Shown here in pieces: positions 1 through 10,873 of a DNA stretch of 64,000 nt. The notes under the pieces were generated by a model. The model was not told the DNA's origin. It ran no database searches and saw nothing but the letters and a program-made list of their open reading frames with translations. This DNA is from Hydractinia symbiolongicarpus (Eukaryota; Cnidaria; Hydrozoa; Anthoathecata; Hydractiniidae): assembly GCF_029227915.1 (NCBI RefSeq), contig NC_079877.1:15300851-15364850 (forward strand), given 5' to 3'. The first letter of the stretch is position 1, and each line of letters starts with the position of its first letter. The translations under genes were made by a program, and so were the position numbers.

Positions 1-669
1 GCTGTACATAAAATGACACAATTTTTGCTCTTTGCATGTATAGTAAAAAGAAAACTTAATTTATTATGGAATATTCTCACTCTGTAGAATTTTTTTACGG
101 AATGTGATTTTATTAATTCGCCAGAATCCTGCATTGTTGCAATAGCTTTCATTCTTGGACTTTTAACATAAAATCTCGCTATTAAAACTTTAAAAACAGA
201 GCTGGCTGGTTCAGCATTATTGACAGAAAAGTAAATTTCAGATTTCGAATTCAAACGTGCCAAAAACTATATAGAACAAATACAACAACTTCAAATACGG
301 TTTCTATCTTTTAAATGTAACTTTTCTATTCACAAAAAAATATGACCCCATAAATTTGCACAAGATAGAAAGTTATGGATTGGTTTTTGGTAAGCATCAA
401 TCTATCAATTTGAAAATCGCCCGTTTTACAATAAACTGCAACAAGATAAAAACTAATAAATGCACGGGATTCCAAGACACATAAACGTATTTAAATTGAT
501 ATTTATATCAATATATAATATTTATACTACAAAAATAGTTTGCATCCAGCGATCGATATTGCACTTATCCACGTGACAGCCTCTATAACATAAACCAAAT
601 GCTTTTTAAAACTTTCAAAACGGAATAAAAATTAAAGGACGTTCTCGGATAAATTATCCACCTACCTGC
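1..669. other. Region downstream of Alr-like gene, no gene seen
   Basis: AT-rich sequence beyond the stop codon of the minus-strand receptor gene. I see no convincing reading frame. It would contain that gene's 3' UTR and polyadenylation signal, but I cannot single out one site. Confidence 0.4.
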
Positions 670-1282
670 TTAAACAATCACACCTTCATGATCATCCTCA
701 TCTGGTGGTGGTGAACGCCCTCTAGACGAACTTTTGTTTTTCATAATTGGGGCATAAGCAGGTGGTTCTGTGCTAGCAGCAGCCCGAGCTCCATCGACAT
801 TGCTACGTGGTGGCGATGGTGTACGTCGTTTGGCTCCCTCTCTAGGCTTAATAACTGGCGCATATGTAGGGGGCTCACTAGCTTTGGCACCATCAATAGG
901 ATAGCCCATAGCATCTACTTTCATTTCAGCGTAATCTGATTGTTCCGGTGCAGGTCGGGGACCAGTTCTACCTCCGCCTGGACCAAGTTCGGAGTAGATT
1001 GCTTGCTCAGGATCATCTGGATTAGCTGGCTGACGTCTGTTTAAATTAGTTGGATCGGTAACATAATTATTCTATAATGAAAAATTTAAATTAGTATTTT
1101 TTAAGAAAAAAAGGTTAGAGCGATAATTAAATTATCTTTACCTCTTCCCCTGTCACACGCATGGCATATCCACTAAAAATAAAATGCGATGTCAAAGTAT
1201 GTAAACATGTAGTACCTAAAAATAGTACTACATAATAACCATTGAAACAGAACGTACCTATGATTTCCTGTGCCATTCTTTT
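670..1282 (-). CDS. Exons: cytoplasmic tail with tyrosine motifs
   Basis: Three exons: 1258-1282 (25 bp), 1142-1172 (31 bp) and 670-1071. The tail runs KNGTGNHSGYAMRVTGEE and then about 133 residues to the stop at 670-672. It contains IYSELGPGG (YxxL), DYAEM (YxxM) and two related blocks, PPTYAPVIKPREG and PPAYAPIMKNK, each followed by an SPP cluster. It ends in the acidic DEDDHEGVIV. YxxL/YxxM motifs are typical docking sites for SH2 proteins, and the terminal VIV could be a PDZ ligand; both are inferences. Confidence 0.65.
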
Positions 1283-4200
1283 CTATAAAATAGAAGAAAA
1301 CACTACATTAAATATCACAAGGATGATTTACTAATAAAAACACATTTTTATTAATAATAACAAGTGTATTTTTAGATATCATGGAAAAATTATGTCGGTA
1401 ACTCTAACACTTACTTTTATGTTTCAATACACACACGACAATGATAATGATGATGATTACAATTAGAATTCCACCCACAATGGCAATAATTAAACCAATG
1501 TTGCTGCCATCACCACTTTCTGCAAAACAACAATTATATAGAAAGTATAACAATAATTTCAACGAAACCGGCAGCAAAAAGTTTCATACTTGTAATAGCC
1601 GTTCCCTTAGTTGTTGCCTTACTATTCATACTGCCTGTTGTCTTACTTTTTGAAGTTATCGGGACTTTTGTTGTTGTTGTTGTTGTTGTTGTTGTTGGAG
1701 GTTTAGTGCTAATCTCACTAGTATTTTTTTGTCCAATACTTCCTTTGTATGATGCCCATATACTAACATTGGTAACGATGGAAGTAACTGTTGCATTGCA
1801 TAAAGTAAAATTTGTGTTGGGAGTGGTGAAAGTGTTGTAAATAATCCCTTTATCAAGAAATTGCAAATGGTAATTCATAATACAGTTTCCAGTATCTTCC
1901 CCACACCAGGCGACATAAATGCAACTTGCATTGTGTCTGTATGATTCTTCAAATAAAACATTTAAAGGTTTAACTAGAAAAAAAACAAATATAATTCAAA
2001 TTTCGAAAAAATAAATAAGAATATTAACAAAAGAAAATGAAATCCAAATCCAAATTATGCACAAATTTTTGCTTACATGTAACATCAATTGCAGCATTTC
2101 TTGTCACACTTCCTAATGTGTTATTTGCAGAAAAAGTTATATTTTTTCCACAATCTGTACGGCTGATACTTCGAGTTTTGAAAGTATATTCATAATGTCT
2201 TGTTGCAGTGTTAATTACGCTTACATTGTATGACTTTTCAAAGTTGTCTTCTCCTACTCTCCATTTACCATCAGGTTTCGGATAGCCACAAATGCCTTGC
2301 CTAACTGTTAAAGTTTTGGTTTCAATTACTGAGTAATTTGATTCCAATGCCATACCACACCAACTTGGTTTGCCTATGACATTTTATCAGCAAATTTAAC
2401 ACAAAACTGAGTTGATAGTCATACTGGATTGTGGATACTTGCATTGAAACATCGAAAATGTCTTAAGTACCTCATAAATCACAAATTAAGCAACAATAAG
2501 GAACCAAATACCAACTTATCTTAACAAGTATATACTGCAATTTGCAACTATCTTAGATGCAACACACTTTTTTAACAAATTCCTAACACATTTAAAAGAA
2601 AGTTTCTGTGGCAGAATGAATGCAAGTTGTAAATGAAATAAAAGCGTAAAGTGTTTACATTTACTTTCTCATTATGAGTATTCACAATCCATGTTTTTAA
2701 GTGCACTTCAGCATAGCAAAATAAATTTATTATGCATTGTTCATCACCAACTTTAACTTGCACATTGTTTTCTTGTTGGTTGTATTTATAATTTTTCTGG
2801 GTTTTTTTACTTTTGAATAAAGTCGGCATAAAACGAAATTAACATAGAAATTGTCAAAAGAAAACTGTAGCAATGTAAATGCTAATTGAATACAATGTGG
2901 ACGAAAAGTATAAAAATTGAAGATTATACGTTATTTTTTAAATTCAGAAACAAGAACATTGCATGTCACAAAACAAAAGATAGATTGTGTCAATAAACAG
3001 GATTATATAAAAGACATACAAATAGTTTTATATTTATGACATGGCCATCAACAAAGGTACTATGAATAATCTGGTTTAAAGTTATTGAGCCTGAAACTTA
3101 TAAGGGAAATGCAATGTCTTATAATAATAAGAACTCAGCATAATTTTTGTGCCTACGCTTTCTAGTAGGACATGTAACTGGTAATTAATTTGCAAATCCA
3201 AAAATCATGAAAGTGTTTTTTGGAGACAAAATCTTCACAAGTTGATATTTTGAAATGAAATATACTCAGCATGTGTGTTTTGATAGTGATAAAAAGTTAA
3301 CATCGAATTTTTTTGATTTCTTCGATCCACTCAAGGAAATGATAAAAAACTAACTTTGTTATTGTTTTATAATTTGTGTGTGTAAGGAAATAAGAATTTT
3401 GGGAACACTTAATGTTTCTTCAGCCATCATAGAATGTGGCTATTGTTACAGGAGAGATATTAACAGGACTTCCTGGAAAGATATGAATAATTTTTTAATA
3501 TATTGTGATTTCCATGCAATTTACTGTTATATTTCAATCTAAAGGTTATTTTGTCAAAAAAACCATTTTGATATTAAGAAACTTTGCACTAAATTGATGT
3601 CCAACACGTAGTTGTAGAAAATGTAATGATAGAATATTAACATACTCAATTTGTGAGTTATCGAATCGTTGCATGATATTTTTTTATATGTGGCGTTTCA
3701 GCGTATAAATAAAACCTGAAGTTTATAACTTTTAAATTTTTATTTATAAAGTAGTTTTTTCTTTCATTTGTTAATATTTTATCACTTTCTTACTGCCATT
3801 AAACAAATACTTTACTTTTTCTAAATCTTTTTGATCGACTATTATTATTCATTAACTCTTTCGTTTTTTTAAAATGGATTTTTCTTAAAAATGGATAAGA
3901 TGGGATAAAAATGAACAAATGTTATACATTTTCACCAATTTGTTCATTTTTTATCATTTTTCTTTTCTCTTTGTCATACAAATTATTTCTAGAACTGTTT
4001 CGCAATCTTCAAAAGACACAATTTTGATTTCCTAACAGCGTTAACAGCATGAAAATGTGTTCATGATTATTCTTGTTATTATTTTATCATTTTCTTTTAG
4101 ATAATATTTAGTACATATTCTATTTGGTGTTTCTGTTAACAGTTTATTGTTATTGACAATTCAAATAAGAAGTTAAACCATCTTTTTACGTATGAGAAAA

Positions 4201-7200
4201 TTGGAGATAAAAAAGACACATTTAAAGTTCAGAGTGCTTATTTTTACCATTTTACTATTCTTTAACCCCAAAAAACCTTTAACTTACCAGTATACAAACA
4301 AAATTTGATCCCTGAAAATTTCAACTTGAAAAATTTAACTGTGTCCATTTTATAAATTTCTTATCATTTTGTTTCCTAAATTGTTAATAAATTGCCTTTA
4401 ACCAACAATAAAAAACACAACTCTTTAAACATGTTTTAGTTTTATCTATCTACTTAAACATAAAGCAAATTTGGTGCACTTAGTTATTCCAATTAAATTA
4501 TGGATAAAACGGTAACAAAATTTGGTTTTGCAACATTGACCTGAAAATGAACCAGTGTTTCATGAACATGTAGATAATGCACATTAAAGAAGAAGAACAG
4601 AGTTTAAACGAGGACTGGAAATTATGACGTAGTTTTTGCTAGCATAAATAGAGATAGACAAAAAGGACTGGTAAAATTAAAGACAACAACCACAAAACTG
4701 TATGTTTTAGAGGGAAAATCAGAGCTTTTTCCCAACATTAACAGTTTTGCCCAAATTTACTTTAAACATATTTTGTTCATCATGAATGATGTGTAATATG
4801 TGTGACATATTTATGAACTGTCTTAAATACAGCAAGTAGTCTGTTGCTAGCCCTTTGATACGCAAAACATTGTAAACAGCAAGCATTTGAATCATATACT
4901 TGTGTCAATATAAAATTTTAATTTGGCTTAGATTTTTACAAACAGTATTTTGTTAAGCTAGAATCCATGTACATAAATACTTGTTTTAGAATGAGTTGTG
5001 TTCATAAGGAAGAAAAATAGTAAATAACGCAGTTTGTATTGATGCAATACTTTTAGTTAAAAAAAGCCACAGTTACACTAACGTTTTGATATAAAGATAT
5101 ACTTCTGACATATTTTGAACAAGATATTGGGGCTTAATTAATGTTTAAAAAAATAGGAGAATTTTTGTTTCTAAATGGGTGTTTCACATTTTTTTTGACA
5201 CTTTGATAAACCTGTATTGTAGTATTGTATTTGACTCACTTGTACCCAAACGTCTAATATTTACATTTTTAAAAATCTGCAACTGCAGGGGCTGACAAAA
5301 TAAATTCCCTGAGTTTCCCTGAGATTTTGGTCGTTTTAAAGGCATTTTCCCCTGAAACTGACCTGGTTTTGGTACCTTTTTTCCCTGAGCAAATATAAGT
5401 AGAAAACGTTGAATGTCAAATATAAATCTTGTTACTCAACAAATTGTAACAAACAAAATCTAACAATATAAACATGAGTTGCAAGTGTAATAAACAAAAT
5501 ATGGTTTGTAAAAACTCTTCAAATATGGGAAGATAAAATCAGTCAGTTGCCAACAATGAGAATCAGAAAACTAAAACAAAATATGAACAAGTGCAGTAAA
5601 AGTTACCGCATCTTAAAAATGTCTTCCACGTGGACAGGGATAGCTAATAAAAAGAAATATTATACAACATTTAAGAGTTTAATAGAATATGCGGGTTAAT
5701 GCAGGGGGTATAAGACTCATTTTCAAAACTCATTTACCAAAATTAAATTTTCTTTCTTTTTTCCTCAAAACTTTCAACTGTTCCTCCAAATGTCGGACCA
5801 TATTGTTATTGCTCGATCAGCTACAGGCTTACTTTCTGTCCACCTTGTGGTACAAAAGGCCATGAGGAAGATAGTGCTTCCAGTTGTAGTCTCGTAGTCA
5901 TCTTGCTGAGCGGAAAAGTCATGGAATAGTTGCCATGTACCTTTTAAAGTGTTTTTAATTTTCCAGTCTGAAGTTTTAGCACCAGTTTTTAGAGCGTTGT
6001 TGATTGTATGGAGAGTACAAGTACCAATGTTAATGAATTTTATATTAACATTTGGACCATCCGCAGACACTTGTATTATTTTAGATGGGTCGAGTGTTTC
6101 TGTTGATTTGTTGAAATGTTCAATAAGATCATCAGATGCCGCATTACCAAGAAAACAGTACATAACTTGCCATGACAAAAATATATTAGAGCTGGGGATC
6201 ATCAATAGGTAAAATTATAACCCATTTAAAATTTAAAGGTCACTTAGATTTAAACAGATTTAAAGCATAAAAAGGTGGTAAAGCTGAGAAAACAATTCCC
6301 TGAGTTTTCCCTGAATTGGGTAAAAGAAAAAATCCCTGGGTTTTTCTGAGTTTCCCTGAAATTTTCTAAAAAAGGACCTTTTTTCCAGGTTTTCCAGGGT
6401 CTGTCTGAACCCTGTATCAGGCTTTTATGATGGTTATGGCGATCTGCTAAAGGTACTTAATGAAATTCTCTATTATATAAAATTGGAAGTGAATTATACA
6501 CTTCATAATTTGAGGATAAAATACTCCTTCAGTGTGATTTCTTAATTTTCTTTGTGGCTTCGGCATAAAACCAATTTCATTGTAAAGTTGGAAAGACAGA
6601 TGTGAAACACAACAGGGAGCAGGGCACACAAGCAGCAAAAATATGTACTCAAGACTTTTTAAATGACAACTAAGCATAAAACGGTGATAATTTTAAATTT
6701 CAGAATTTTGCACAACTTGCTTCCTTTGCAATACAAAAAAGATCATTACAAAATAACATCAGTAATACACAAAAGCTTAAAAGCCCTTAATATTATGTCA
6801 TTCACCCATGCAGCTTTTTTATGTAAGTTTCCTAGGTCGTGTAACTTTTTTTGATTTCTTCTTTTATATATATTTTAGACTTGTGCAAATTTTTTTGCAG
6901 CACAAATAAAATTCTGATAACAACAAAACCTTAAGTTGCATGCAATGCTTGTTGCTAGGGGTTCAATGTGCCACTTCAAGAAAAAAGTTATGACTTACCT
7001 ACCATAATTAAAGCAGGAAATAAAGTTTTCAACTTACTTAATTACAAAAGCAATCAATTAAAAAGAAAGAAACAAAAGAGAACATTAAGTTTTTATTACA
7101 TTTGTCTTTAGTTTGCTTTAGTCTGGATGGGAATGTCAGTTCAAAGTATATATTCATTTAAAAGTATGACACAAACGAAAATTTAGTCTACAGAAATTAA

Positions 7201-7599
7201 AACAAACAAACAAAAGAAAAGAAGAAAACCAAAATAACTCACCATTAACAGTAACCTGAATTTCGGATGTTTTGACATCAGGTTTAGTGCCAATGAGAAA
7301 AATTGCTTGAAGTTGAAATGTTACACTATCAGTGTAACTTACATTCTTTAACATCAATTTGTATGTCGAGCCACTAAATGTAGCAGACAATCTACCAACA
7401 CCAAATAAAGTGTCTGCATAAACTGACGCAAGTGGACTGCTACCAGTTAATATTTCAGAAGTGATGTTGGGCAACACATATACTTGCAAACCAATGACAC
7501 GTTCACCAGCTGTGGGACTTACTGTCCAACTTATTTCTAGCATTTTACCACGTATCACTGTTACATTTGATGCTTCAGGTTCAACTGTTCCTCCAAAAC
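670..7599 (-). CDS. Alr-like Ig-domain transmembrane receptor (5' end missing)
   Basis: Seven exons on the minus strand join in phase: 7243-7599, 2077-2373, 1590-1973, 1415-1519, 1258-1282, 1142-1172 and 670-1071. All have AG acceptors and GT donors, and the first four internal junctions share one phase. In order the product has an Ig-like domain without cysteines, a second Ig-like domain with cysteines, a spacer domain with cysteines plus a threonine-rich stalk, one membrane helix, and a tail rich in proline and tyrosine motifs. This is a type I cell-surface receptor or adhesion architecture. The order and the very small cytoplasmic exons match the hydrozoan allorecognition (Alr) family; this is recognition by architecture, not by alignment. 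The exon with the initiator methionine and signal peptide was not found. It should lie further upstream on the minus strand, above 7600 or outside the window, so the gene may be active or may be a disrupted family member. Confidence 0.7.
1415..1519 (-). CDS. Exon: transmembrane helix
   Basis: A 105 bp exon between a gcag acceptor and a gtaagt donor. It reads SGDGSNIGLIIAIVGGILIV followed by a further Ile/Val-rich run and the stop-transfer sequence LKHK. This is a single clean membrane span with the extracellular side N-terminal. Confidence 0.8.
1590..1973 (-). CDS. Exon: membrane-proximal spacer domain and Thr-rich stalk
   Basis: A 384 bp exon. The first ~85 residues hold four cysteines (SCIYVAWCGEDTGNC and LCNATV) and sequons. 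The rest is low complexity, with a run of nine threonines followed by Ser/Thr/Lys-rich sequence, as expected of an O-glycosylated stalk. The threonine run is encoded by the GTT/AAC-type microsatellite at about 1669-1697, so stalk length is likely to vary between alleles. The position corresponds to the extracellular spacer of Alr proteins. Confidence 0.65.
2077..2373 (-). CDS. Exon: second Ig-like domain
   Basis: A 297 bp symmetric (phase 1-1) exon beginning KPSWCGMALESN and ending AIDVT before gtaagc. It keeps CGYP..KW, RHYEYTFK and DCGKNITFSANNT, which fit the cysteine, tryptophan and D-x-G-x-(Y/F)-like features of an Ig domain, with four or so N-glycosylation sequons. It lies 4.9 kb from the exon of the first Ig domain. 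Confidence 0.7.
2374..5285. other. Intron of the Alr-like gene, first part
   Basis: About 2.9 kb of AT-rich intron sequence between the two Ig exons. No coding exon, RNA gene or recognisable transposon was seen. Short frames here lack splice context and family resemblance. Confidence 0.5.
5286..6414 (-). mobile_element. Degenerate hAT-like DNA transposon in the intron
   Basis: The right end reads, on the minus strand, CAGGGTTCAGACAGACCCTG followed by GAAAACC, the CAGGG-type terminus common in animal hAT elements. Both ends are rich in the repeat ttccctgagtttccctgag. The interior holds a transposase fragment. No 8 bp target duplication could be matched, so the boundaries are approximate. Confidence 0.5.
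5774..6205 (-). pseudogene. hAT-family transposase-derived fragment
   Basis: An open stretch of about 140 residues on the minus strand includes VSADGPNVNIKF, GTCTLHTINNALKTGA and FCTTRWTES. This resembles hAT-like or zinc-finger hAT-derived proteins, where a DGPNVN segment holds a catalytic aspartate and H-x-x-N and RW motifs follow. The N-terminal zinc finger and the C-terminal dimerisation part are missing, so it is a remnant. It lies inside the host gene's intron on the same strand. Confidence 0.5.
7243..7599 (-). CDS. Exon: N-terminal Ig-like domain without cysteines
   Basis: A 357 bp symmetric (phase 1-1) exon encoding about 119 residues. It starts FGGTVEPEASNVTVIRGKML and ends near SEIQVTVNG, followed by a gtgagt donor. 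The spacing of ISWTV and of SYTDSVTFQLQA fits the B/C strands and the D-x-x-x-(Y/F) strand F of a V-type Ig fold, but the disulfide cysteines are absent. Several N-x-S/T sequons suggest glycosylation. Membrane-distal Ig-like domains lacking canonical cysteines are a known feature of Alr proteins. Confidence 0.7.
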
Positions 7600-8765
7600 C
7601 TACAATAAATTTGCAATTAAATATGAACAGTAGTACAATTAATCTGTCATGGTACAGGTAACAGCTCTGCAAATGTCCTTGACAGGGACTTAATTTCTAT
7701 TAGTTTTTGTAGTCTTTCCTTGGAACAAGTTTGGTTAACAGAACCATAATTGGTTTCATTAACCCTATATGTGCTATGAATAATTTAACAAAAACAATAC
7801 ATTTTGTGACATAATTAGGCTATCAAAATCATTTCTTGAAAAATTTGTGGACAGTGATGACTGTGCATGGTGGGGATTGTACGCAGCGACAATGGTGCAC
7901 GCAAACCTCATTTATCATCAACAAAAATTTGTGCACCCAAAATAATCATGTAGTTTTTTCCATTTTCGTTTTCACATTTTTAACCTACAGAATTGAGTCG
8001 AATAAATAAATGCATCAAGTAATGTTGTTTTAATCGCATGATTCAGATCACAGATTTTTTTTTTCTTTTCTTCTATAAGCCCGTTTTGCACATAGTATTA
8101 TAAATTAAGTTGACAAAAATCTAAAAAAGAAAGAGAAAAAGAATTTTTTTTCGTGTTTTATTGTGAAGGAGTTTGCTGAATGATTCTATTGATTGAAAGT
8201 ATATGACAGTTATATTTGAAATAAGGCTAAGAGTCAGAGTGATCTGACACCAAAGTTTTTTAGAGTCATCCTTAAAGTCCTTTTTTAGCAAAAAGTTGAA
8301 ATAATAAAATTTCATTATACTTATAAAGAAAATAATGACCTGTCTAATGATATAGCAAAATCTAAAATGTAACATTTTTACTATCCAAACACATAGAAAT
8401 TGGAAAAAAATATTTCTCTTAAAAAGGCAGCGGCAGATCAAGACCACATGTTGATTGATTTTCATTAACATTTTAGCCAACACGTTGATTTGCTATACCC
8501 TATAAAAACACTGACATGTTAGTAAACATATCAACATATTCATTCCTTATTTAACAACTTTAACACCTGGCACCTTAGCATATTTTCCATTGCATTTCTA
8601 ATAGAAAAAATTCACTTAAAAAATCCACCTAAGCAGAAAGAAATGAAAATGATTCATCATTTAAATTTCAATGAAGTCAGGTGGCCTGTTTATAATAATA
8701 ATAAAAAAAAAATGGGCCATTATGTTTTGGACAAAAACTGTAATAACAGTTTAAACATTTTTTGC
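7600..8765. other. Upstream of the Ig exon, no gene identified
   Basis: AT-rich sequence without a supported exon. A hydrophobic frame runs directly into the Ig exon at about 7600-7660, but it has no ATG and is interrupted by a good splice acceptor, so I read it as intron. Confidence 0.4.
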
Positions 8766-8988
8766 TGATGCCAGCAAAACCTGCAAAAATATAAAATATC
8801 TGTTGCCATAGCTGTAAAGATCTCGAATTGTTGATTAAGAAAATATAAAATATCTGTTGCCATAGCTGTAAAGATCTCGAATTGTTGATTAAGAAAATGT
8901 ATAGATGCCAGCAAAACCTGCAAAAATATAAAATATCTGTTGCCATAGCTGTAAAGATCTCGAATTGTTGATTAAGAAAATGTATAGG
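8766..8988. repeat. Short tandem repeat, about 58-82 bp units
   Basis: Three near-identical copies of a block containing aaaatatctgttgccatagc and agatctcgaattgttgatta. Copies 1 and 3 also carry atgccagcaaaacctgc, which copy 2 lacks. Unit length therefore alternates between a short and a long form. Confidence 0.9.
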
Positions 8989-9069
8989 AATATGTGCTTT
9001 TATCAAAAAGTTATGGAAATATTGAGTTTTTTGATAACATCATCAATGCATCATTCCAAAATAGATTTA

Positions 9070-9099
9070 ATTGGGTAAGGTTTTCAATCCTTACCCAAT
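9070..9099. repeat. Perfect hairpin, 11 bp stem
   Basis: attgggtaagg, an 8-base loop, then ccttacccaat. It has no U-run after it and no neighbouring gene to act on. It may be a small transposon end. Confidence 0.6.
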
Positions 9100-9182
9100 G
9101 TTATTTATGATCAGTAAATCCATCTTTGTTGCGTTAGTATTTGTTATATACAATTTTGGTTACCATATTTTTTCTATTCACC

Positions 9183-10249
9183 GCCCTGGTTGTTAAAAAT
9201 TTTTAAAGATGCTTAGGGGGCATTAATTAGAAAGGGGCGTTTATTAAAAAATTGTTTTTAACATCTTAGTTCTATTTCTCAAGATTTTTACAAATCTTCA
9301 GTATTGACATAGTTGTGTCGTCTTCATCTTCATCTACATCTATTAAATTTTCTTCATTATTTTCCTCTTCTACATAAGAGTCAGCTAGTGCGAATGGGTT
9401 TTTTCGTTCAGTTCATCAGCATTTCTTAATAGCTGGAACTTTAAGAACCAGATGCGCAAGGCTGATCTTTCTTAAAACAGTGGATTAATTCGGGCAACTA
9501 CTAAGTGCTGCAGTGCAGGTTTCATGTTACCGGCTTCCGTGTACTGATGTACACCATTTGCTAACCTCTAATCATAAAACTCCACAATATGCCCCTTGAA
9601 TGGCTTAATCCAAACAACGTGAGGAGGTTGGATGTACGTAGTAAATCCAGGGCACATCTGTTTTCATTTCTTTCAACAATTTTTTTCACCACTTTGTCAT
9701 GTGAGCTTTAAAGGTATCCCAGGCTAACAGTATTTTGTGAAAACTAAGCATTCCGATAACTTTTCTCAAATATTGATAAAACCAAATCCCCGTTCGTCCA
9801 GTCATTTGGCAAAGATGTCACTACACATTGACATTTGAATTCCATGTTAAGTGCTTCAGATTCCCATTTTTGAAAATCGTGTGACAGTTACAGTATTGGG
9901 AAAAAGGAAGCGGAAAGTGGGTTTGGTAGTCCCGACCAAGATTAATATTTTAACCAAAGACAAGAAAATAGCAATGGCATTGGATAGAGAAATCCAAAAA
10001 AAAAAATTAAAAATCTTGTTTTGAGTTGAAACACAAGGACAAAAAGTTTATCAAATGTTTTCTGTTTTTTTATAATTAGCTTAAAGAAATAAGCAAAATT
10101 TGTGACAGGTTAGCTTCATTAATTCCGGAATGTACAATTTTCTAATTTTCTAATAAACACCCCAGGGGTACCATTTTTAATTAAGTGGGCGTTCAATAAA
10201 GAGGGGCATTAAAAACGAGAGGGGTGTTTATAAAAAGGGACGTTAAGGG
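9183..10249 (-). mobile_element. Degenerate pogo/Tigger-like DNA transposon
   Basis: Both ends carry the same kind of GGGGCGTTTATTA / GGGGCATTAA sequence in opposite orientation (9210-9240 and 10140-10240), as in pogo/Tigger TIRs. Between them, on the minus strand, are pieces of a DDE_1 transposase in different frames: AWDTFKAHMTK at about 9694-9727 and QPPHVVWIKPFKGH at about 9590-9640. The first matches the second catalytic Asp region, and the second the downstream Q-P-x-x-V-x-x-x-K-P-F-K motif. There are many stops, so the element is dead. Confidence 0.5.
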
Positions 10250-10276
10250 TTAACAGTTGTCAACATGAACAATCAG

Positions 10277-10752
10277 TGGAGCCAGATTGTGCACAAGCTG
10301 GTGTGCCAAGTGTTAGCGAAACCACACCGCCTTCCAGTAATGATACTGACAACTGTCCTAGTAATTATAAAAAAAGAAAGTTATTTGTACCAATTCACGA
10401 AACAACAAAAAAAGCAAAAACGCGGAGGGAGGAAAACATCACTCAACGTTTATGTGATATTAACAATGCACTTTCAAATGATCCTAAAGAAAAAATATTA
10501 GATTTTTTAAAAGAAGAAAGCGACAGACAGCAACAACGTGATGACAGATTCATGGCACTTTTGGAACGCATGGTGACAATGCCTGTCCAGCAGCCAATTG
10601 TTCAACAACCAGTACACCAGGCATATACACCATGGAATTTCATGAATTCCCCACCCCCTCATTCACAACAGCACCATAGTCATGCTAGATATGGTATGAG
10701 CAACCATCGTATAAATATGGATAAAGAAGGACCAGTTTATGAAAATTTATAA
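10277..10752 (+). CDS. PIF/Harbinger DNA-binding partner protein, C-terminal exon
   Basis: An open frame of about 158 residues follows a possible AG acceptor at 10275-10276. It contains a basic stretch (YKKRKLF, KKAKTRREE), the helical segment DFLKEESDRQQQRDDRFMAL and a Gln/Pro/His-rich end (PPPHSQQHHSHARYG), and stops at 10752. This is typical of the C-terminal half of the Myb/trihelix-like second protein of Harbinger elements, which assists the transposase. The Myb domain itself is not seen upstream. It converges on the transposase gene about 120 bp away, as in intact Harbinger elements. Confidence 0.55.
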
Positions 10753-10873
10753 AGGTTTTTAGTTATTGTAAAATATTATTTTAGACATTAAAAAAGTGGA
10801 TCAACTGATAAATCAATGTTACGTGGAATAACGTCCCCTTTTTCAATACAGATATTGTGCAAAACAACACAAG

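Noticed and set aside
7154-7672. A possible start and signal peptide running straight into the first Ig domain (RLIVLLFIFNCKFIVG)
   Set aside because: No ATG in that frame, and a good acceptor (tttattgtag) cuts it off; the segment is best read as intron.
8766-8988. Possible CRISPR-like array
   Set aside because: Repeats are adjacent without unique spacers, and the DNA is eukaryotic.
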